64,000 bases of DNA from Nocardia amikacinitolerans NBRC 108937 (GCF_001612615.1 NZ_BDAU01000013.1:62001-126000), one strand, 5' to 3'. Numbered from the stretch's first letter, positions 16,467-25,354 are shown. Numbers and translations are program-made. Notes: generated by a model from the sequence alone, not told the origin.

Positions 16467-18604
16467 ACGGTGACCCTGGTCCCGCCGCGGACTATCGGCC
16501 GCTGATCCTCGACGAGACGGTGCCGGACGAAGCGTCCGTCCTCACGCAACTGCGTAAGTCACCGATGATCCGCATTCTCGACCTGCGTGACGTGCTGCAC
16601 GCCGAACTACGCAAGGTGCTGAATCCGCCCGACGACCAGGGCGTTCCGGAAACGGACCGTTGGGTCTACTACCCGTGGCGGCGCACGCTGGTCGGACTGC
16701 CCGGCGAACGGACCTTCCGCGCGATCCGGCTCGACCGCAACCGCAACAAGGTGACCCGCGCCGAACAGCGGCGGCTCGGGGGCTTGGCGATCGGGGTGGT
16801 CGGGCAGAGCGTCGGACACGCCATCGCGCACACCCTCGCCATGGAGGGCTCCTGCGGGCTACTACGCCTGGCGGATTTCGACCACATCGAGTTGTCGAAC
16901 CTGAATCGGGTGCCCGGCAACATCTTCGACATCGGCGTGAACAAGTCGATCGTGACCGCGCGTCGCATCGCCGAGCTCGATCCGTACCTGCCGGTGGAGG
17001 TGTACACCGCGGGGATCGACGAGCACTCGGTGGACGAGTTCCTGCGCGGGCTGTCGATCGTCGTCGAGGAATGCGACTCGCTCGACGTCAAGTTCGCGGT
17101 CCGCGAGGGCGCGCGCCGCCACCGGCTGCCGCTGCTGATGGACACCAGCGACCGCGGCCTGTTCGACGTGGAGCGCTACGACCTGGAACCGGAGCGACCG
17201 CCCTTCCACGGCCTGCTCGGCTCGACCACCGCGGCCGATCTGCGCGGGCTCTCCACCAAGGAGAAGGCGCCGCACGTGATGCGGATCCTCGATCCGAAGG
17301 AACTCTCGGCGCGGATGGCCGCGAGCCTGGTGGAGATCGACGAGACCGTCACCACCTGGCCGCAGCTCGGCGGCGACGTGCAGCTCGGCGCCGCCATCGT
17401 CGCCACGGCGGTGCGCCGGATCGGCCTCGGCTACAAGCTGTCCTCCGGCCGGACCAGGATCGACCTGGAGCGCGGACTCGACGGACTCGCCGAGCCGGAA
17501 CCCGAAGACCTGGTCTGGGAGAACGAACCCGACCCCGCCGCCGCGCCGCAGGGATCCGCGTGGGTGAACGTGCTGCACTGCGCGCAGCGTGCGCCCTCGG
17601 GCGGCAACACCCAGCCGTGGCGGCTGTGGATCGAGGGCGACGCGCTGCGCATCGACCTCGCCGCGAATCGGTCCTCGTCGCTCGACATCGGCTACCGCGG
17701 CAGCGCGGTGGCGATCGGCGCCGCGCTGCACAACGCGCGAGCGGCCGCCGCGGCGCACGGCGTCCTCGGCGGTCATCGCTTCGTCGAGGACGACGGCTTC
17801 ACCGCGCTGCTGGAGTTCGGGTCGGGCTCGGATCCGCTGTTGGCCCGCGACTACCCCGCTGCCCTTGCCCGCGACACCAATCGCAAGCTCGGCACCGGCG
17901 CGCCGCTCGGCGACGGTGTGCTTGCCGGTCTCGCCGCGGCCGCAGGCGCGGAGGGCGGCGCGGTACACGCGATCACCGGCCGCGCCGAGCTGGCCGAGGC
18001 GGCCGCGCTGATCGGCGAGTCCGACCGGATCCGCCACCTCACCCCGCGGCTGCACCAGGAGATGTACAGCGAGCTGCGCTGGCCGGGCGAGGACCTGCGC
18101 ACCGGCATCGACGTGCGCGGCATGGAGCTGGCGCCGGACGAGCAGGCCAAGATGCGGATCGGCGGACGCGCCGATGTGATGGCGAGATTGCACGAGTGGT
18201 CCGGTGGTGTCGCGCTCGGCGAGTACAGCCGGGATCGGGTGCTGTCCAGCTCGGCTCTCGTCGCGGTGACTCTGCCGTGCCGACCGGGGCCGGAAGGCGC
18301 GAGTCTGGCCGATTACGCCACCGCCGGGGCGGCGTTGCAGCGTGTCTGGCTGGAGGCAGAACGTCGCGGTTTGGCCGTGCAACCGGTGTCCCCGGTGTTC
18401 CTCTACGCACGGCACCCCGACGAGCTGATCGCGATTTCCCCGGATTTCGCGGATACACTAACGTCACTTCAGGGCCGTTTCCTGGACCTGCTGGGAGTGC
18501 CTGGACATGAGATCATGGCATTGGTGCTTCGCCTGAGCTACGCGGCAGCAGCCACGGTCCGCAGCGGGCGGCTTCCAGTGCCGGGTGCGGGCGACCGCAG
18601 CTAG
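16463..18604 (+). CDS. E1-like (ThiF/MoeB) adenylating domain fused to nitroreductase, Rv1355c family
   Basis: 713 residues. The N-terminal 100 are specific to the family. An E1/ThiF domain runs from about 105 to 340: Rossmann loop GVVGQSVGHAIAHTLA, the ATP-binding LADFDHIELSNLNR, then GNIFDIGVNKSIVTARRI with the conserved lysine. A nitroreductase-like FMN domain follows from about 365 with AQRAPSGGNTQPWRLW. No zinc CxxC pair is seen. It matches the layout of M. tuberculosis Rv1355c (called moeY without proof of a molybdopterin role). E1 domains activate carboxylates by adenylation and nitroreductases oxidise or reduce; together with the acyltransferase they could build a modified metabolite. 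Confidence 0.85.
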   Translation: MNGDPGPAADYRPLILDETVPDEASVLTQLRKSPMIRILDLRDVLHAELRKVLNPPDDQGVPETDRWVYYPWRRTLVGLPGERTFRAIRLDRNRNKVTRAEQRRLGGLAIGVVGQSVGHAIAHTLAMEGSCGLLRLADFDHIELSNLNRVPGNIFDIGVNKSIVTARRIAELDPYLPVEVYTAGIDEHSVDEFLRGLSIVVEECDSLDVKFAVREGARRHRLPLLMDTSDRGLFDVERYDLEPERPPFHGLLGSTTAADLRGLSTKEKAPHVMRILDPKELSARMAASLVEIDETVTTWPQLGGDVQLGAAIVATAVRRIGLGYKLSSGRTRIDLERGLDGLAEPEPEDLVWENEPDPAAAPQGSAWVNVLHCAQRAPSGGNTQPWRLWIEGDALRIDLAANRSSSLDIGYRGSAVAIGAALHNARAAAAAHGVLGGHRFVEDDGFTALLEFGSGSDPLLARDYPAALARDTNRKLGTGAPLGDGVLAGLAAAAGAEGGAVHAITGRAELAEAAALIGESDRIRHLTPRLHQEMYSELRWPGEDLRTGIDVRGMELAPDEQAKMRIGGRADVMARLHEWSGGVALGEYSRDRVLSSSALVAVTLPCRPGPEGASLADYATAGAALQRVWLEAERRGLAVQPVSPVFLYARHPDELIAISPDFADTLTSLQGRFLDLLGVPGHEIMALVLRLSYAAAATVRSGRLPVPGAGDRS

Positions 18605-18620
18605 CACGATCGGAGACAAG

Positions 18621-20489
18621 GTGCCTCGGCGAACGCTCGACTCACTGGTGACGCAAGTCGCCGCCGAGTTGATGGGCGTCGACGCCACGACCATGGTGGC
18701 GGCGAGCGAACGCGTGCTCGCCAAACTGGTCGAGCATTTCGACGTCGACTTCAGCTACCTGCGCCACACCGACCGGGAACGGCGCGCCACCGTGCTCGTC
18801 GCGGAATGGCCGCACCGCGGCGAGATCCCCGACCCCGATCCGCTGAAGGTGGTCCAGTTCGAGAACGCCGACTCGGTGTTCCGCGAACTCGAGTTCGCCA
18901 CCGAGCCGATCGTGGTGCGCCCCGACCACCGCTCCGCCGACTACCAGGAGACGATCCGGCGCTCTTCGGGGATTCCCCAGGTGGCCATGGCGTGCGTGCC
19001 GCTCATCTCGCGCGGCGAGTCCACCGGCGTGCTCGGTTTCATCAAACAGGGCGACCGGGACTGGAGCACCAGGGAGCTCAACGTGCTCAAGGCGATCGCC
19101 GCCCTGTTCGCGCAGGTGCAGGCGCGGGTGGTGGCCGAGGAGCGGCTGCGCTACATCGCGCTGCACGACGATCTGACTGGTCTGGCGAACCGGCGCGCGC
19201 TGCTCGAGCACATGGAGGACCGACTACGGCCCGGCAATCCGGGACCGGTGGCGGCGTTCTTCCTCGATCTCGACCGGTTGAAAGCGCTCAACGACTTCCT
19301 CGGCCACACCGCGGGCGACAACTTCATCCGCACGCTCTCCTCGCGCCTCAGGGAGAACCTGGACCCGAACGACATGATCGCCCGCCTCGGCGGCGACGAG
19401 TTCGTCATCGTGCCCGCCAAGCCGATGGACGCGGTCACCGCGGAGTTGGAGGCCACCAGGATCCAGCAGCTCATCGGCCGCCGGGTGACCGTCGGCGGCG
19501 AATCGGTGAGCAGGGGCGCGAGCGTCGGCGTCGCGGTGGGCGTCCCCGGCGAGACCACGGTCGCCGACGTGCTGCGCCGCGCCGACCACGCCCTGCTCTC
19601 GGCCAAATCGGGCGGCGGCAACGGCGTCGCGGTGTTCACCGACGCCATGCGCGCCCAGTTCGAACTCCAGGACGACGTGGAGCTGAACCTGCGCGGCGCG
19701 GTCTCCGACGGCTCGCTGCTGCTGCACTACCAGCCCGAGGTGGACCTGCGCACCGGTCGCATCGTCGCGCTGGAGGCGCTGGTGCGCTGGATGCATCCGA
19801 CAAGGGGACTGCTGCCGCCCGGTGCGTTCGTCACCGTCGCCGAGGCGACGAATCTGGCGGGCGAGCTCGGCCGGTGGGTCATCCGCTCGGCCTGCGCGCA
19901 ATTCGCCGAATGGCGCCGCCGCGGTCTGGCCGCCAACGTGGTGATGCGCATCAACGTCTCGCCGGTGCAGCTCGTCAGCCTGGACTTCGTGGAGCGGATC
20001 GAGGACATTCTGCGGCTGTTCGGGATCGACGGCAGTTCGGTCTGCCTGGAGATCACCGAGCACGTGGTCGTCCAGGATCTGGCCCGCACCCAGGTGACGT
20101 TGCGCGGGCTCAAGCGGATGGGCGTGCAGATCGCCATCGACGATTTCGGCACCGGCTACAGCTCGCTGTCGCATCTGAAGGCGCTGCCGGTGGACGCGGT
20201 CAAGATCGACCGCGGTTTCGTGCAGCGGCTCGGCGCGAGCACCGACGACCTCGCCATCGTGAAGTCCATCATCGGCCTGGCCGGTTCGTTCGGGCTCGGC
20301 GTCGTCGGCGAGGGCGTGGAGACCGCGGTGGCCGCCCGCACGCTGGTCGGGCTCGGTTGCTATCGGGCGCAAGGCTTTTTGATCGCCAGGCCGATGCCCT
20401 CCGATCAGGTCGAGTCGCACCTCGCGCTCGGCCGGATTCCGTTGGACCTGGACCTGCCGCGGGCCGCGCGCGGCGTAGCGAAACACTGA
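18621..20489 (+). CDS. GAF-GGDEF-EAL c-di-GMP cyclase/phosphodiesterase, Rv1354c family
   Basis: 622 residues, essentially the length of M. tuberculosis Rv1354c. A GAF domain spans about 15-175, a GGDEF domain about 185-340 with the intact motif RLGGDEF (near 256), and an EAL domain about 350-605 with intact EALVRW (near 383) and IDDFGTGYSSLSH (near 507). Both catalytic motifs are complete, so it can probably make and degrade cyclic di-GMP, with the GAF domain sensing a signal. The GTG at 18621 is chosen because GGAG lies 5-6 bases before it and because an upstream ATG overlaps the previous gene. It follows the E1-nitroreductase gene by 16 bases in the same operon. Confidence 0.93.
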   Translation: MPRRTLDSLVTQVAAELMGVDATTMVAASERVLAKLVEHFDVDFSYLRHTDRERRATVLVAEWPHRGEIPDPDPLKVVQFENADSVFRELEFATEPIVVRPDHRSADYQETIRRSSGIPQVAMACVPLISRGESTGVLGFIKQGDRDWSTRELNVLKAIAALFAQVQARVVAEERLRYIALHDDLTGLANRRALLEHMEDRLRPGNPGPVAAFFLDLDRLKALNDFLGHTAGDNFIRTLSSRLRENLDPNDMIARLGGDEFVIVPAKPMDAVTAELEATRIQQLIGRRVTVGGESVSRGASVGVAVGVPGETTVADVLRRADHALLSAKSGGGNGVAVFTDAMRAQFELQDDVELNLRGAVSDGSLLLHYQPEVDLRTGRIVALEALVRWMHPTRGLLPPGAFVTVAEATNLAGELGRWVIRSACAQFAEWRRRGLAANVVMRINVSPVQLVSLDFVERIEDILRLFGIDGSSVCLEITEHVVVQDLARTQVTLRGLKRMGVQIAIDDFGTGYSSLSHLKALPVDAVKIDRGFVQRLGASTDDLAIVKSIIGLAGSFGLGVVGEGVETAVAARTLVGLGCYRAQGFLIARPMPSDQVESHLALGRIPLDLDLPRAARGVAKH

Positions 20490-20569
20490 CCGCCGATTTT
20501 CACTGCTGTTCACCGCCCGTTGAGCGCTACGGTGCCGCGGGTATCCAGTTGCGCTGCGACGATCGGCGG

Positions 20570-21697
20570 GTGCGCATCGTGCAGCTGGCGAACTTCTACG
20601 GTCCGCGGTCCGGTGGGCTGCGCACCGCACTGCATCATCTGGGTGCTGGCTACGTGGCGGCCGGGCACGAGGTGGTGCTGATCGTGCCGGGACCGCGCCG
20701 CAGCGAGGAGCTGCTGCCCGGCGGCGCGCTGCGGATCACCTTGCCCGCCTTGGCCATTCCGTGGACCGGCGGTTACCGCGCCGCCGACCCGCGCCGGGTC
20801 GCCGACGTGCTCACCGGGCTGCGGCCCGACGTACTCGAGGTGTCCGACCGGCTCACGCTGCGCGGTTTCGGCCGCTGGGCGAGTCGCCGCGACGTGGCGA
20901 GCGTGATGATCTCGCACGAACGACTCGACCGGCTGCTCGGTCAGGTCCTGCCCGGCTCGCTGGCCCGTCGGTGCGCCGACATCGCCAACCGGCACACCGC
21001 CGCCGAGTACGACATCGTGGTCTGCACAACGGAATTCGCGCGCGCGGAGTTCCTGCGGATCGGCGCGCCGAACGTCGAGCTGGTTCCGCTCGGTGTGGAT
21101 CTGGACCTGTTCAGCCCGCGTCGCCGGGATCGCCGCCTGCGCGCCGACCTCGCGGCGGCCGGGCATCCACTGCTGGTGCACTGCGGGCGGCTCTCGGTCG
21201 AGAAGCGCGTCGACCGCAGCATCGAGGCGGTGGCGGAGCTGCGCAAAGCGGGCACCGAGGCGCGGCTCGTCGTCGCGGGCGACGGACCCCGCCGCGACGC
21301 GCTGGAACGGCGCGCGCGTGCGTTGCCGCCGCTGCCGAGCGGGCAGCCCGCCGTGCACTTCACCGGCTTCATCACCGATCGGGCGATGGTCGCGAAATTG
21401 CTTGCCACCGCGGATGTCTCGCTCGCGCCCGGGCCGCACGAGACCTTCGGTCTCGCCGCACTGGAAGCGCTGGCGGCGGGCACGCCCGTGGTCGCGAGCC
21501 GCTCCTCGGCGCTCGCCGACATCGTCACCGCCGACTGCGGCGCGGTCGCCGACGACCACCCCACCGCCTTCGCCGAGGCCGTCACCGACGTGCTCGCGAT
21601 GCCCGCCGTCGGCCGCCGCCGCGCCGCCCGCACCCGCGCCGAACAATTCACCTGGCCCCGTGCGGTTGCGGGCATGCTCGCCGTCCTCGGCCGCTAG
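20570..21697 (+). CDS. GT4 glycosyltransferase, PimC-like mannosyltransferase
   Basis: 375 residues. The start VRIVQLANFYGPRSGGLRTA is the usual opening of this GT4 group with the Gly-rich acceptor loop. The C-terminal Rossmann domain has VHCGRLSVEKR, LVVAGDGP, and the donor-site E-x7-E motif in GPHETFGLAALEALAAGTPV. It transfers a hexose from a nucleotide sugar, and the similarity is to mycobacterial PimC and other phosphatidylinositol mannoside enzymes, although the exact sugar is unproven. The ribosome binding site before the GTG is weak. It stands 80 bases after the c-di-GMP gene and is followed by the hairpin array. Confidence 0.8.
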   Translation: MRIVQLANFYGPRSGGLRTALHHLGAGYVAAGHEVVLIVPGPRRSEELLPGGALRITLPALAIPWTGGYRAADPRRVADVLTGLRPDVLEVSDRLTLRGFGRWASRRDVASVMISHERLDRLLGQVLPGSLARRCADIANRHTAAEYDIVVCTTEFARAEFLRIGAPNVELVPLGVDLDLFSPRRRDRRLRADLAAAGHPLLVHCGRLSVEKRVDRSIEAVAELRKAGTEARLVVAGDGPRRDALERRARALPPLPSGQPAVHFTGFITDRAMVAKLLATADVSLAPGPHETFGLAALEALAAGTPVVASRSSALADIVTADCGAVADDHPTAFAEAVTDVLAMPAVGRRRAARTRAEQFTWPRAVAGMLAVLGR

Positions 21698-21769
21698 CCC
21701 ACCGCCGCCCGGCGCCAGGCCGCCGCCGCCCGCCCGGCGCTAGGCCGCCGCCGTCCGGAGCGCGGGGCG

Positions 21770-22610
21770 CTCCCACACAGATTCGGTGCGCCTCACACAG
21801 GCGGTGCCTATGTGAGGCGTATGAACGCTGTGTGGCAGCCCAAGCCCTCGCTGCGGATCCGTATGCCTCGTAGGGCGCGACCGCTGCGGCGCGCGTTGAA
21901 TGCTTTGCGAGTATCCGCGCGTCCCACATAGGTTGGGTGCGCCTCACAGAGGCGGTGCCTGTGTGAGGCGTGCGAACGCTCTGTGGCAGCCGAGTCCCTC
22001 GAGTACGCCTCGCAGGGCGTGCGACCGCTGCGGCGCGCGTGATTGCTTTGCGAGTCCGGGTGTCCCACACAGGTTCGGTACGCCTCGCATAGGCGGTGCC
22101 TATGTGGGGCGTGCGAACGCTGTGTGGCAGCCGAGTCCCTCGAGTACGCCTCGCAGGGGCGTGCAGCCGCTGCGGCGCGCGTGATTGCTTTGCGAGTCCG
22201 GGTGTCCCACACAGGTTCGGTACGCCTCGCATAGGCGGTGCCCATGTGGGGAGTGCGAACGCTGTGTGGCAGCCGAGTCCCTCGAGTACGCCTCGCAGGG
22301 CGTGCAGCCGCTGCGGCGCGCGTGATTGCTTTGCGAGTCCGGGTGTCCCACACAGGTTCGGTACGCCTCGCATAGGCGGTGCCCATGTGGGGAGTGCGAA
22401 CGTTGTGTGGCAGCCGAAGCTCTCGTTGCGGATCCGTAGGCCTCGTGGGGCGTGCGAGCGCGGCGAAGCGTGGGAGTGCTTTGCGAGTATCCGCGCGTCC
22501 CACACAGGTTCGGTACGCCTCACATAGGTGGTGCCTATGTGAGGCGTACGAAAGCTCTGTGGCAGCAGCAGTCCCACGTAGGGCGTGCGGGCGGTGGGGA
22601 TGTGGGAAAG
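21770..22610. repeat. Six tandem copies of a ~141-152 bp unit containing a long hairpin
   Basis: Units begin at about 21770, 21921, 22062, 22204, 22345 and 22497, giving periods of 151, 141, 142, 141 and 152 bp; the last is partial. Each opens with a long inverted repeat: CCACACAG pairs with CTGTGTGG, GTTCG with CGAAC, and ACGCC...CATAGG with CCTATG...GGCGT around a CGGTG loop. The middle copies are nearly identical while the outer ones diverge. The array fills the gap between the convergent glycosyltransferase and rsmI genes. Short frames inside it are by-products of the repeat. A related single copy lies at 42295-42370. Confidence 0.92.
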
Positions 22611-22619
22611 GGCTGCGAG

Positions 22620-23468
22620 TTAGGGGCGGGCGGCGAGGACGGCGTCGTAGAGTTCGCGGCGGGAGACGTTGTTGGCGGTGGCGATGTGGGCGCAGGCGTC
22701 CTTGAGGCGCAGGCCCTGTGCCGTCAGGGCTTCGACCTCGGCGACCAGGTCGGCGGGGTCGGTGGCCTTCGGCTGGGCGCCCTCCAGGACGACGGTGATC
22801 TCGCCGCGGGCGCTGTCCACGGCCCATTCCGCGAGTTCGGCCAGCGTGCCGCGGACGACCTGTTCGTAGGTCTTGGTGAGTTCGCGGCAGACGGCGGCGC
22901 GGCGGTCGGGGCCGAGCACCTCGACGGCGTCGGCGAGGCACTCGGCCAATCGGTGCGGTGCCTCGAAGAAGACGCAGGCCCTCGGCTCCGCGCGCAAGGT
23001 GCGCAGCCATTCCTTGCGCTGCCCCGACTTTCGCGGCGGGAAGCCGTCGAAACAGAACCGCTCCACCGGCAGCGCCGAGAGGGCGAGCGCGGTGGTGACG
23101 GCCGACGGACCCGGCAGGCAGGTGACCGGAAGATCCCGTTCCACGCAGGCCGCGACCATCCGATAGCCGGGGTCGCTCACCGAGGGCATGCCCGCGTCGG
23201 TGACGAGCAGGACGGTGCGCCCCGCCTCGATCTCGCTCAACAGCGCCGGGATTCGTGCGGTCTCGACGTGGTCGTAGAAGCTCACCACCCGCCCGGTGAT
23301 CTCGACCCCGAGCGCCTTGGCGAGTGCGCGGGTGCGTCGGGTGTCCTCGGCGGCGACCACATCGGCGGACCCGAGCGCGTCGCGCAGGCGCTGGGACGCG
23401 TCCCCGATATCGCCCATCGGCGTCGCCCCGAGCACCAACCGCCCGCCCACCGTCGCCTGCTCTCCCAC
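22620..23468 (-). CDS. rsmI: 16S rRNA (cytidine-1402-2'-O)-methyltransferase
   Basis: About 282 residues of the tetrapyrrole-methylase fold. Family motifs are GRLVLGATPMGDIGDAS, EDTRRTRALAKALG, SFYDHVE, VTDAGMPSVSDPGYRMV, LPGPSAVTTALALSGLP-like (here SALPVERFCFDGFPPRKSG) and FFEAPHRL. The enzyme methylates the ribose of C1402 in the decoding centre of 16S rRNA using S-adenosylmethionine. The start is uncertain: GTG at 23468 and GTG at 23450 are both possible. In M. tuberculosis the orthologue (Rv1003) is divergent from pmt; here the two are separated by an extra two-gene block. Confidence 0.92.
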   Translation of the reverse strand: MGEQATVGGRLVLGATPMGDIGDASQRLRDALGSADVVAAEDTRRTRALAKALGVEITGRVVSFYDHVETARIPALLSEIEAGRTVLLVTDAGMPSVSDPGYRMVAACVERDLPVTCLPGPSAVTTALALSALPVERFCFDGFPPRKSGQRKEWLRTLRAEPRACVFFEAPHRLAECLADAVEVLGPDRRAAVCRELTKTYEQVVRGTLAELAEWAVDSARGEITVVLEGAQPKATDPADLVAEVEALTAQGLRLKDACAHIATANNVSRRELYDAVLAARP

Positions 23469-23825
23469 CGCACTCCCGTCTCGGTCCACACCGGCATCCA
23501 CCGGACACCAGCAGCCTAACGGGCACGGTCGGATGCGGGCCGCCGTCAGCCTGCGCGGGGGTCGAAGTTCCCATGGGCCCCCTGGGCCCGGCCGCACAGC
23601 GCTTCGATCGTGGAGCCCGCCGCCCGCTCACGCCCGGCCGCCACGGGAGCGGGTGCGCGATGTCGCCCGCCGTCGCTCGCCGCGGCGTTGGTGCCGGCCC
23701 GATTTCCCGGGTCTGCGATCCTCGTTCGAGTTCCGGCGCGAGAGGGTGATTCGGAACGGAGTCCGGATCACCCATGCCGGACGCGAGAGCGGGCATCACC
23801 CCTTCGCTCCGCTATGGGTTCGGGT
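23469..23825. other. Intergenic stretch between rsmI and the inserted pair
   Basis: No gene is supported. The rsmI promoter should lie at the left end. The right part holds an imperfect 28-bp palindrome (GGTGATTCGG-N8-CCGGATCACC, 23745-23772) that recurs on the other side of the inserted genes. Confidence 0.4.
23746..23782. repeat. Left flanking direct repeat of the inserted pair
   Basis: A 37-base segment beginning GTGATTCGGAACGG is repeated with about 30 matching bases at 25301-25336 in the same orientation. Both copies are themselves imperfect palindromes. They bracket the two low-GC genes. Confidence 0.55.
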
Positions 23826-24341
23826 TCAGAGGTCGCTTTTCGTTTTGGCGATGACGTCATCAGCGCGCGCTATTGCCGAATCGGCATCGATTTTCGCCTT
23901 GTCGGCGTCGATCATCAACTGATGGTGGGCCTTGCCGGCGCTCAGATCAGCCTGTTGACCGGCCACTGATTGATGGATGCTGTCCACGGCGTTCATCCCC
24001 GCGAGCTGGGTGGTCCATCGACTGAGTTGTTCAGGGGAGGCGTTTCGCACGTTGTCGATCATCTGCAAGGTGGAGTCGACCGAGCTCGCGGTCGGCTTTA
24101 TATCCGCGGCTTCTGCGGCTTCTCGATATGTTGCGCGTGCGCTGTCCAGCCTGTTCTCAATGCTAGTCAGTTCCGGGTCGTCGGCGATCCTGTCTTTCGC
24201 GGCTTCCAGTGGATCGATGAAATCCACTTCTCCGTGGCCGAGATTGTCGACCCCCGGGGCTTGATCCCCAGAAGTCTGCTCGGTGCTGTTTCCTGCGATG
24301 AGGTCGATGGCTTCTTCGGCAAGCCATGAAAGAAGGCCCAT
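23826..24341 (-). CDS. Unknown 171-residue protein with amphipathic N-terminus and coiled coil
   Basis: I do not recognise a family. The first 17 residues (MGLLSWLAEEAIDLIAG) form an amphipathic helix suited to membrane association. An acidic linker (about 18-50) follows, then a long helical region rich in Ala, Asp and Lys (about 50-171) that is probably a coiled coil. The ATG overlaps the stop of the upstream gene by one base (TAATG), so translation is coupled. Base composition is visibly lower in GC than in neighbouring housekeeping genes, which suggests acquisition by transfer. It lies in a position where mycobacteria have no gene. Confidence 0.55.
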   Translation of the reverse strand: MGLLSWLAEEAIDLIAGNSTEQTSGDQAPGVDNLGHGEVDFIDPLEAAKDRIADDPELTSIENRLDSARATYREAAEAADIKPTASSVDSTLQMIDNVRNASPEQLSRWTTQLAGMNAVDSIHQSVAGQQADLSAGKAHHQLMIDADKAKIDADSAIARADDVIAKTKSDL

Positions 24342-24958
24342 TATGACACCCTTCCTGAATTGCGTTGGGCAGCGTCCCGCAAGAAACTTTGCAACCGGGG
24401 CTCCCACGTGCCGCCATAGGCGCCGTACATGCCCTTCCACAGTCGCGGGCCCAGCGATGCCCCAAAGTTCGGCGCGAGGTGAATTTCCCGTCGGTCGGTG
24501 GTCTTGATCTCGATCGCCACCGGACGAGATATCGAACGAGTCTGCTCGACGGTCCAAATGGTGCCGAAGGGGACAAAGGTGCTGTTCGGATTGGCGAGGA
24601 AAGCCTTTATTGTGTCGCGCTCCGTGGTCGTCGCATATTGATAAGCGAAGCGGGCGACGCTTCCGACGGTTTGGAATCGTCCGCTGTACTTCCATGTTTC
24701 CAGCATCGGAGCGAGCATCTCTTTACTGAACAGCTTGTCGGGAACTGTGCCCGGCGGCTGTTTGGAATCGGTGAAGAATGCGAGCCAATCCGGATACAGA
24801 AGCACGTAACCGTACGGTACCCGGTTCGACCATATCGGCTTGAATTGCTTGTAGAGATGCACCTGTGCGCAGTTCGCCTCGGTCTTCAGGATGGGTCGCG
24901 GAGGCTGCGCCGTGCCAAGTATGTAGTTGGCGAATTCTTGGACAAATGGCCTGGTCAT
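24341..24958 (-). CDS. Unknown 205-residue protein, possible PH-like fold
   Basis: The ATG at 24958 has an AGGAG box 5 bases away and begins MTRPFVQEFANYILGTAQPP. No database family comes to mind. The alternation YGYVLLYPDWLAFFTDS, a helical middle (about 80-135) and the strands FVPFGTIWTVEQTRSI and VAIEIKTTDRREIHLA resemble a bacterial PH-like barrel, which often sits at membranes; this is inference. There is no signal peptide or membrane helix. It is the first gene of a coupled pair with the coiled-coil protein. Codon use is relaxed (more A/T at third positions) compared with genes on both sides. Confidence 0.55.
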   Translation of the reverse strand: MTRPFVQEFANYILGTAQPPRPILKTEANCAQVHLYKQFKPIWSNRVPYGYVLLYPDWLAFFTDSKQPPGTVPDKLFSKEMLAPMLETWKYSGRFQTVGSVARFAYQYATTTERDTIKAFLANPNSTFVPFGTIWTVEQTRSISRPVAIEIKTTDRREIHLAPNFGASLGPRLWKGMYGAYGGTWEPRLQSFLRDAAQRNSGRVS

Positions 24959-25099
24959 TTTTTCTCCTACTGGTTGAACTGGCTCGTTTATCGCCAACGA
25001 GCTGTGTGCGGTGACCAAGCCTTGTAACTGTAGGGCGACCAGCGGTTCCGCTCGGGTATCTCAGGGTGAACGATAAGCGCCCTTGGTATAGAAGATTTC

Positions 25100-25127
25100 A
25101 CACCTAGGTGTCATGAATTGATCAATT
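25100..25127. promoter_or_regulatory. Two adjacent perfect 12-bp palindromes upstream of the inserted pair
   Basis: ACACCTAGGTGT (25100-25111) and AATTGATCAATT (25116-25127) are both perfect palindromes, 4 bases apart, in an AT-rich patch 142 bases before the ATG of the 205-residue protein. They may be operators or promoter elements for the leftward pair. Confidence 0.45.
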
Positions 25128-25300
25128 TTCGAACTGTCGCCGGAGAGGTCCTGCAGAGGGGGCCGCACACGGTGGGCCGGTAGTGGCATGCGGAGGAATG
25201 GTCGACCGCAGGTCGTCGCTGGCTCGGGATGGCTCAGGAACCGCTGATGGACCCGCAGGGGAGGGCCTTCGGCTCGGCTGCAGCGGTGGCGGACGGAGGT

Positions 25301-25336
25301 GTGATTCGGGCGGTGTCCGGGTCACCGATGCGGGAC
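25301..25336. repeat. Right flanking direct repeat of the inserted pair
   Basis: GTGATTCGGGCGGTGTCCGG and the following 16 bases repeat the left copy at 23746-23782 with a one-base gap and a handful of substitutions, in direct orientation. It ends about 30 bases before pmt. Confidence 0.55.
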
Positions 25337-25354
25337 CTGGGGGCCCGCACCTAA

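Noticed and set aside
16463..18604. True molybdopterin-synthase adenylyltransferase
   Set aside because: The E1 domain is fused to a nitroreductase, lacks an evident zinc CxxC pair, and no molybdenum cofactor genes are nearby.
21800..22577. Apparent proteins with repeated TQVRYASHRRCLCEAYE-like units
   Set aside because: They are translations of the non-coding hairpin array; frames change with each copy and there are no start signals.
21770..22610. CRISPR array
   Set aside because: The repeats are directly tandem units of 141-152 bp with no unique spacers, and no cas gene is present.
23469..23825. A gene between rsmI and the inserted pair
   Set aside because: Frames here are Arg/Pro-rich with no ribosome site and no recognisable fold.
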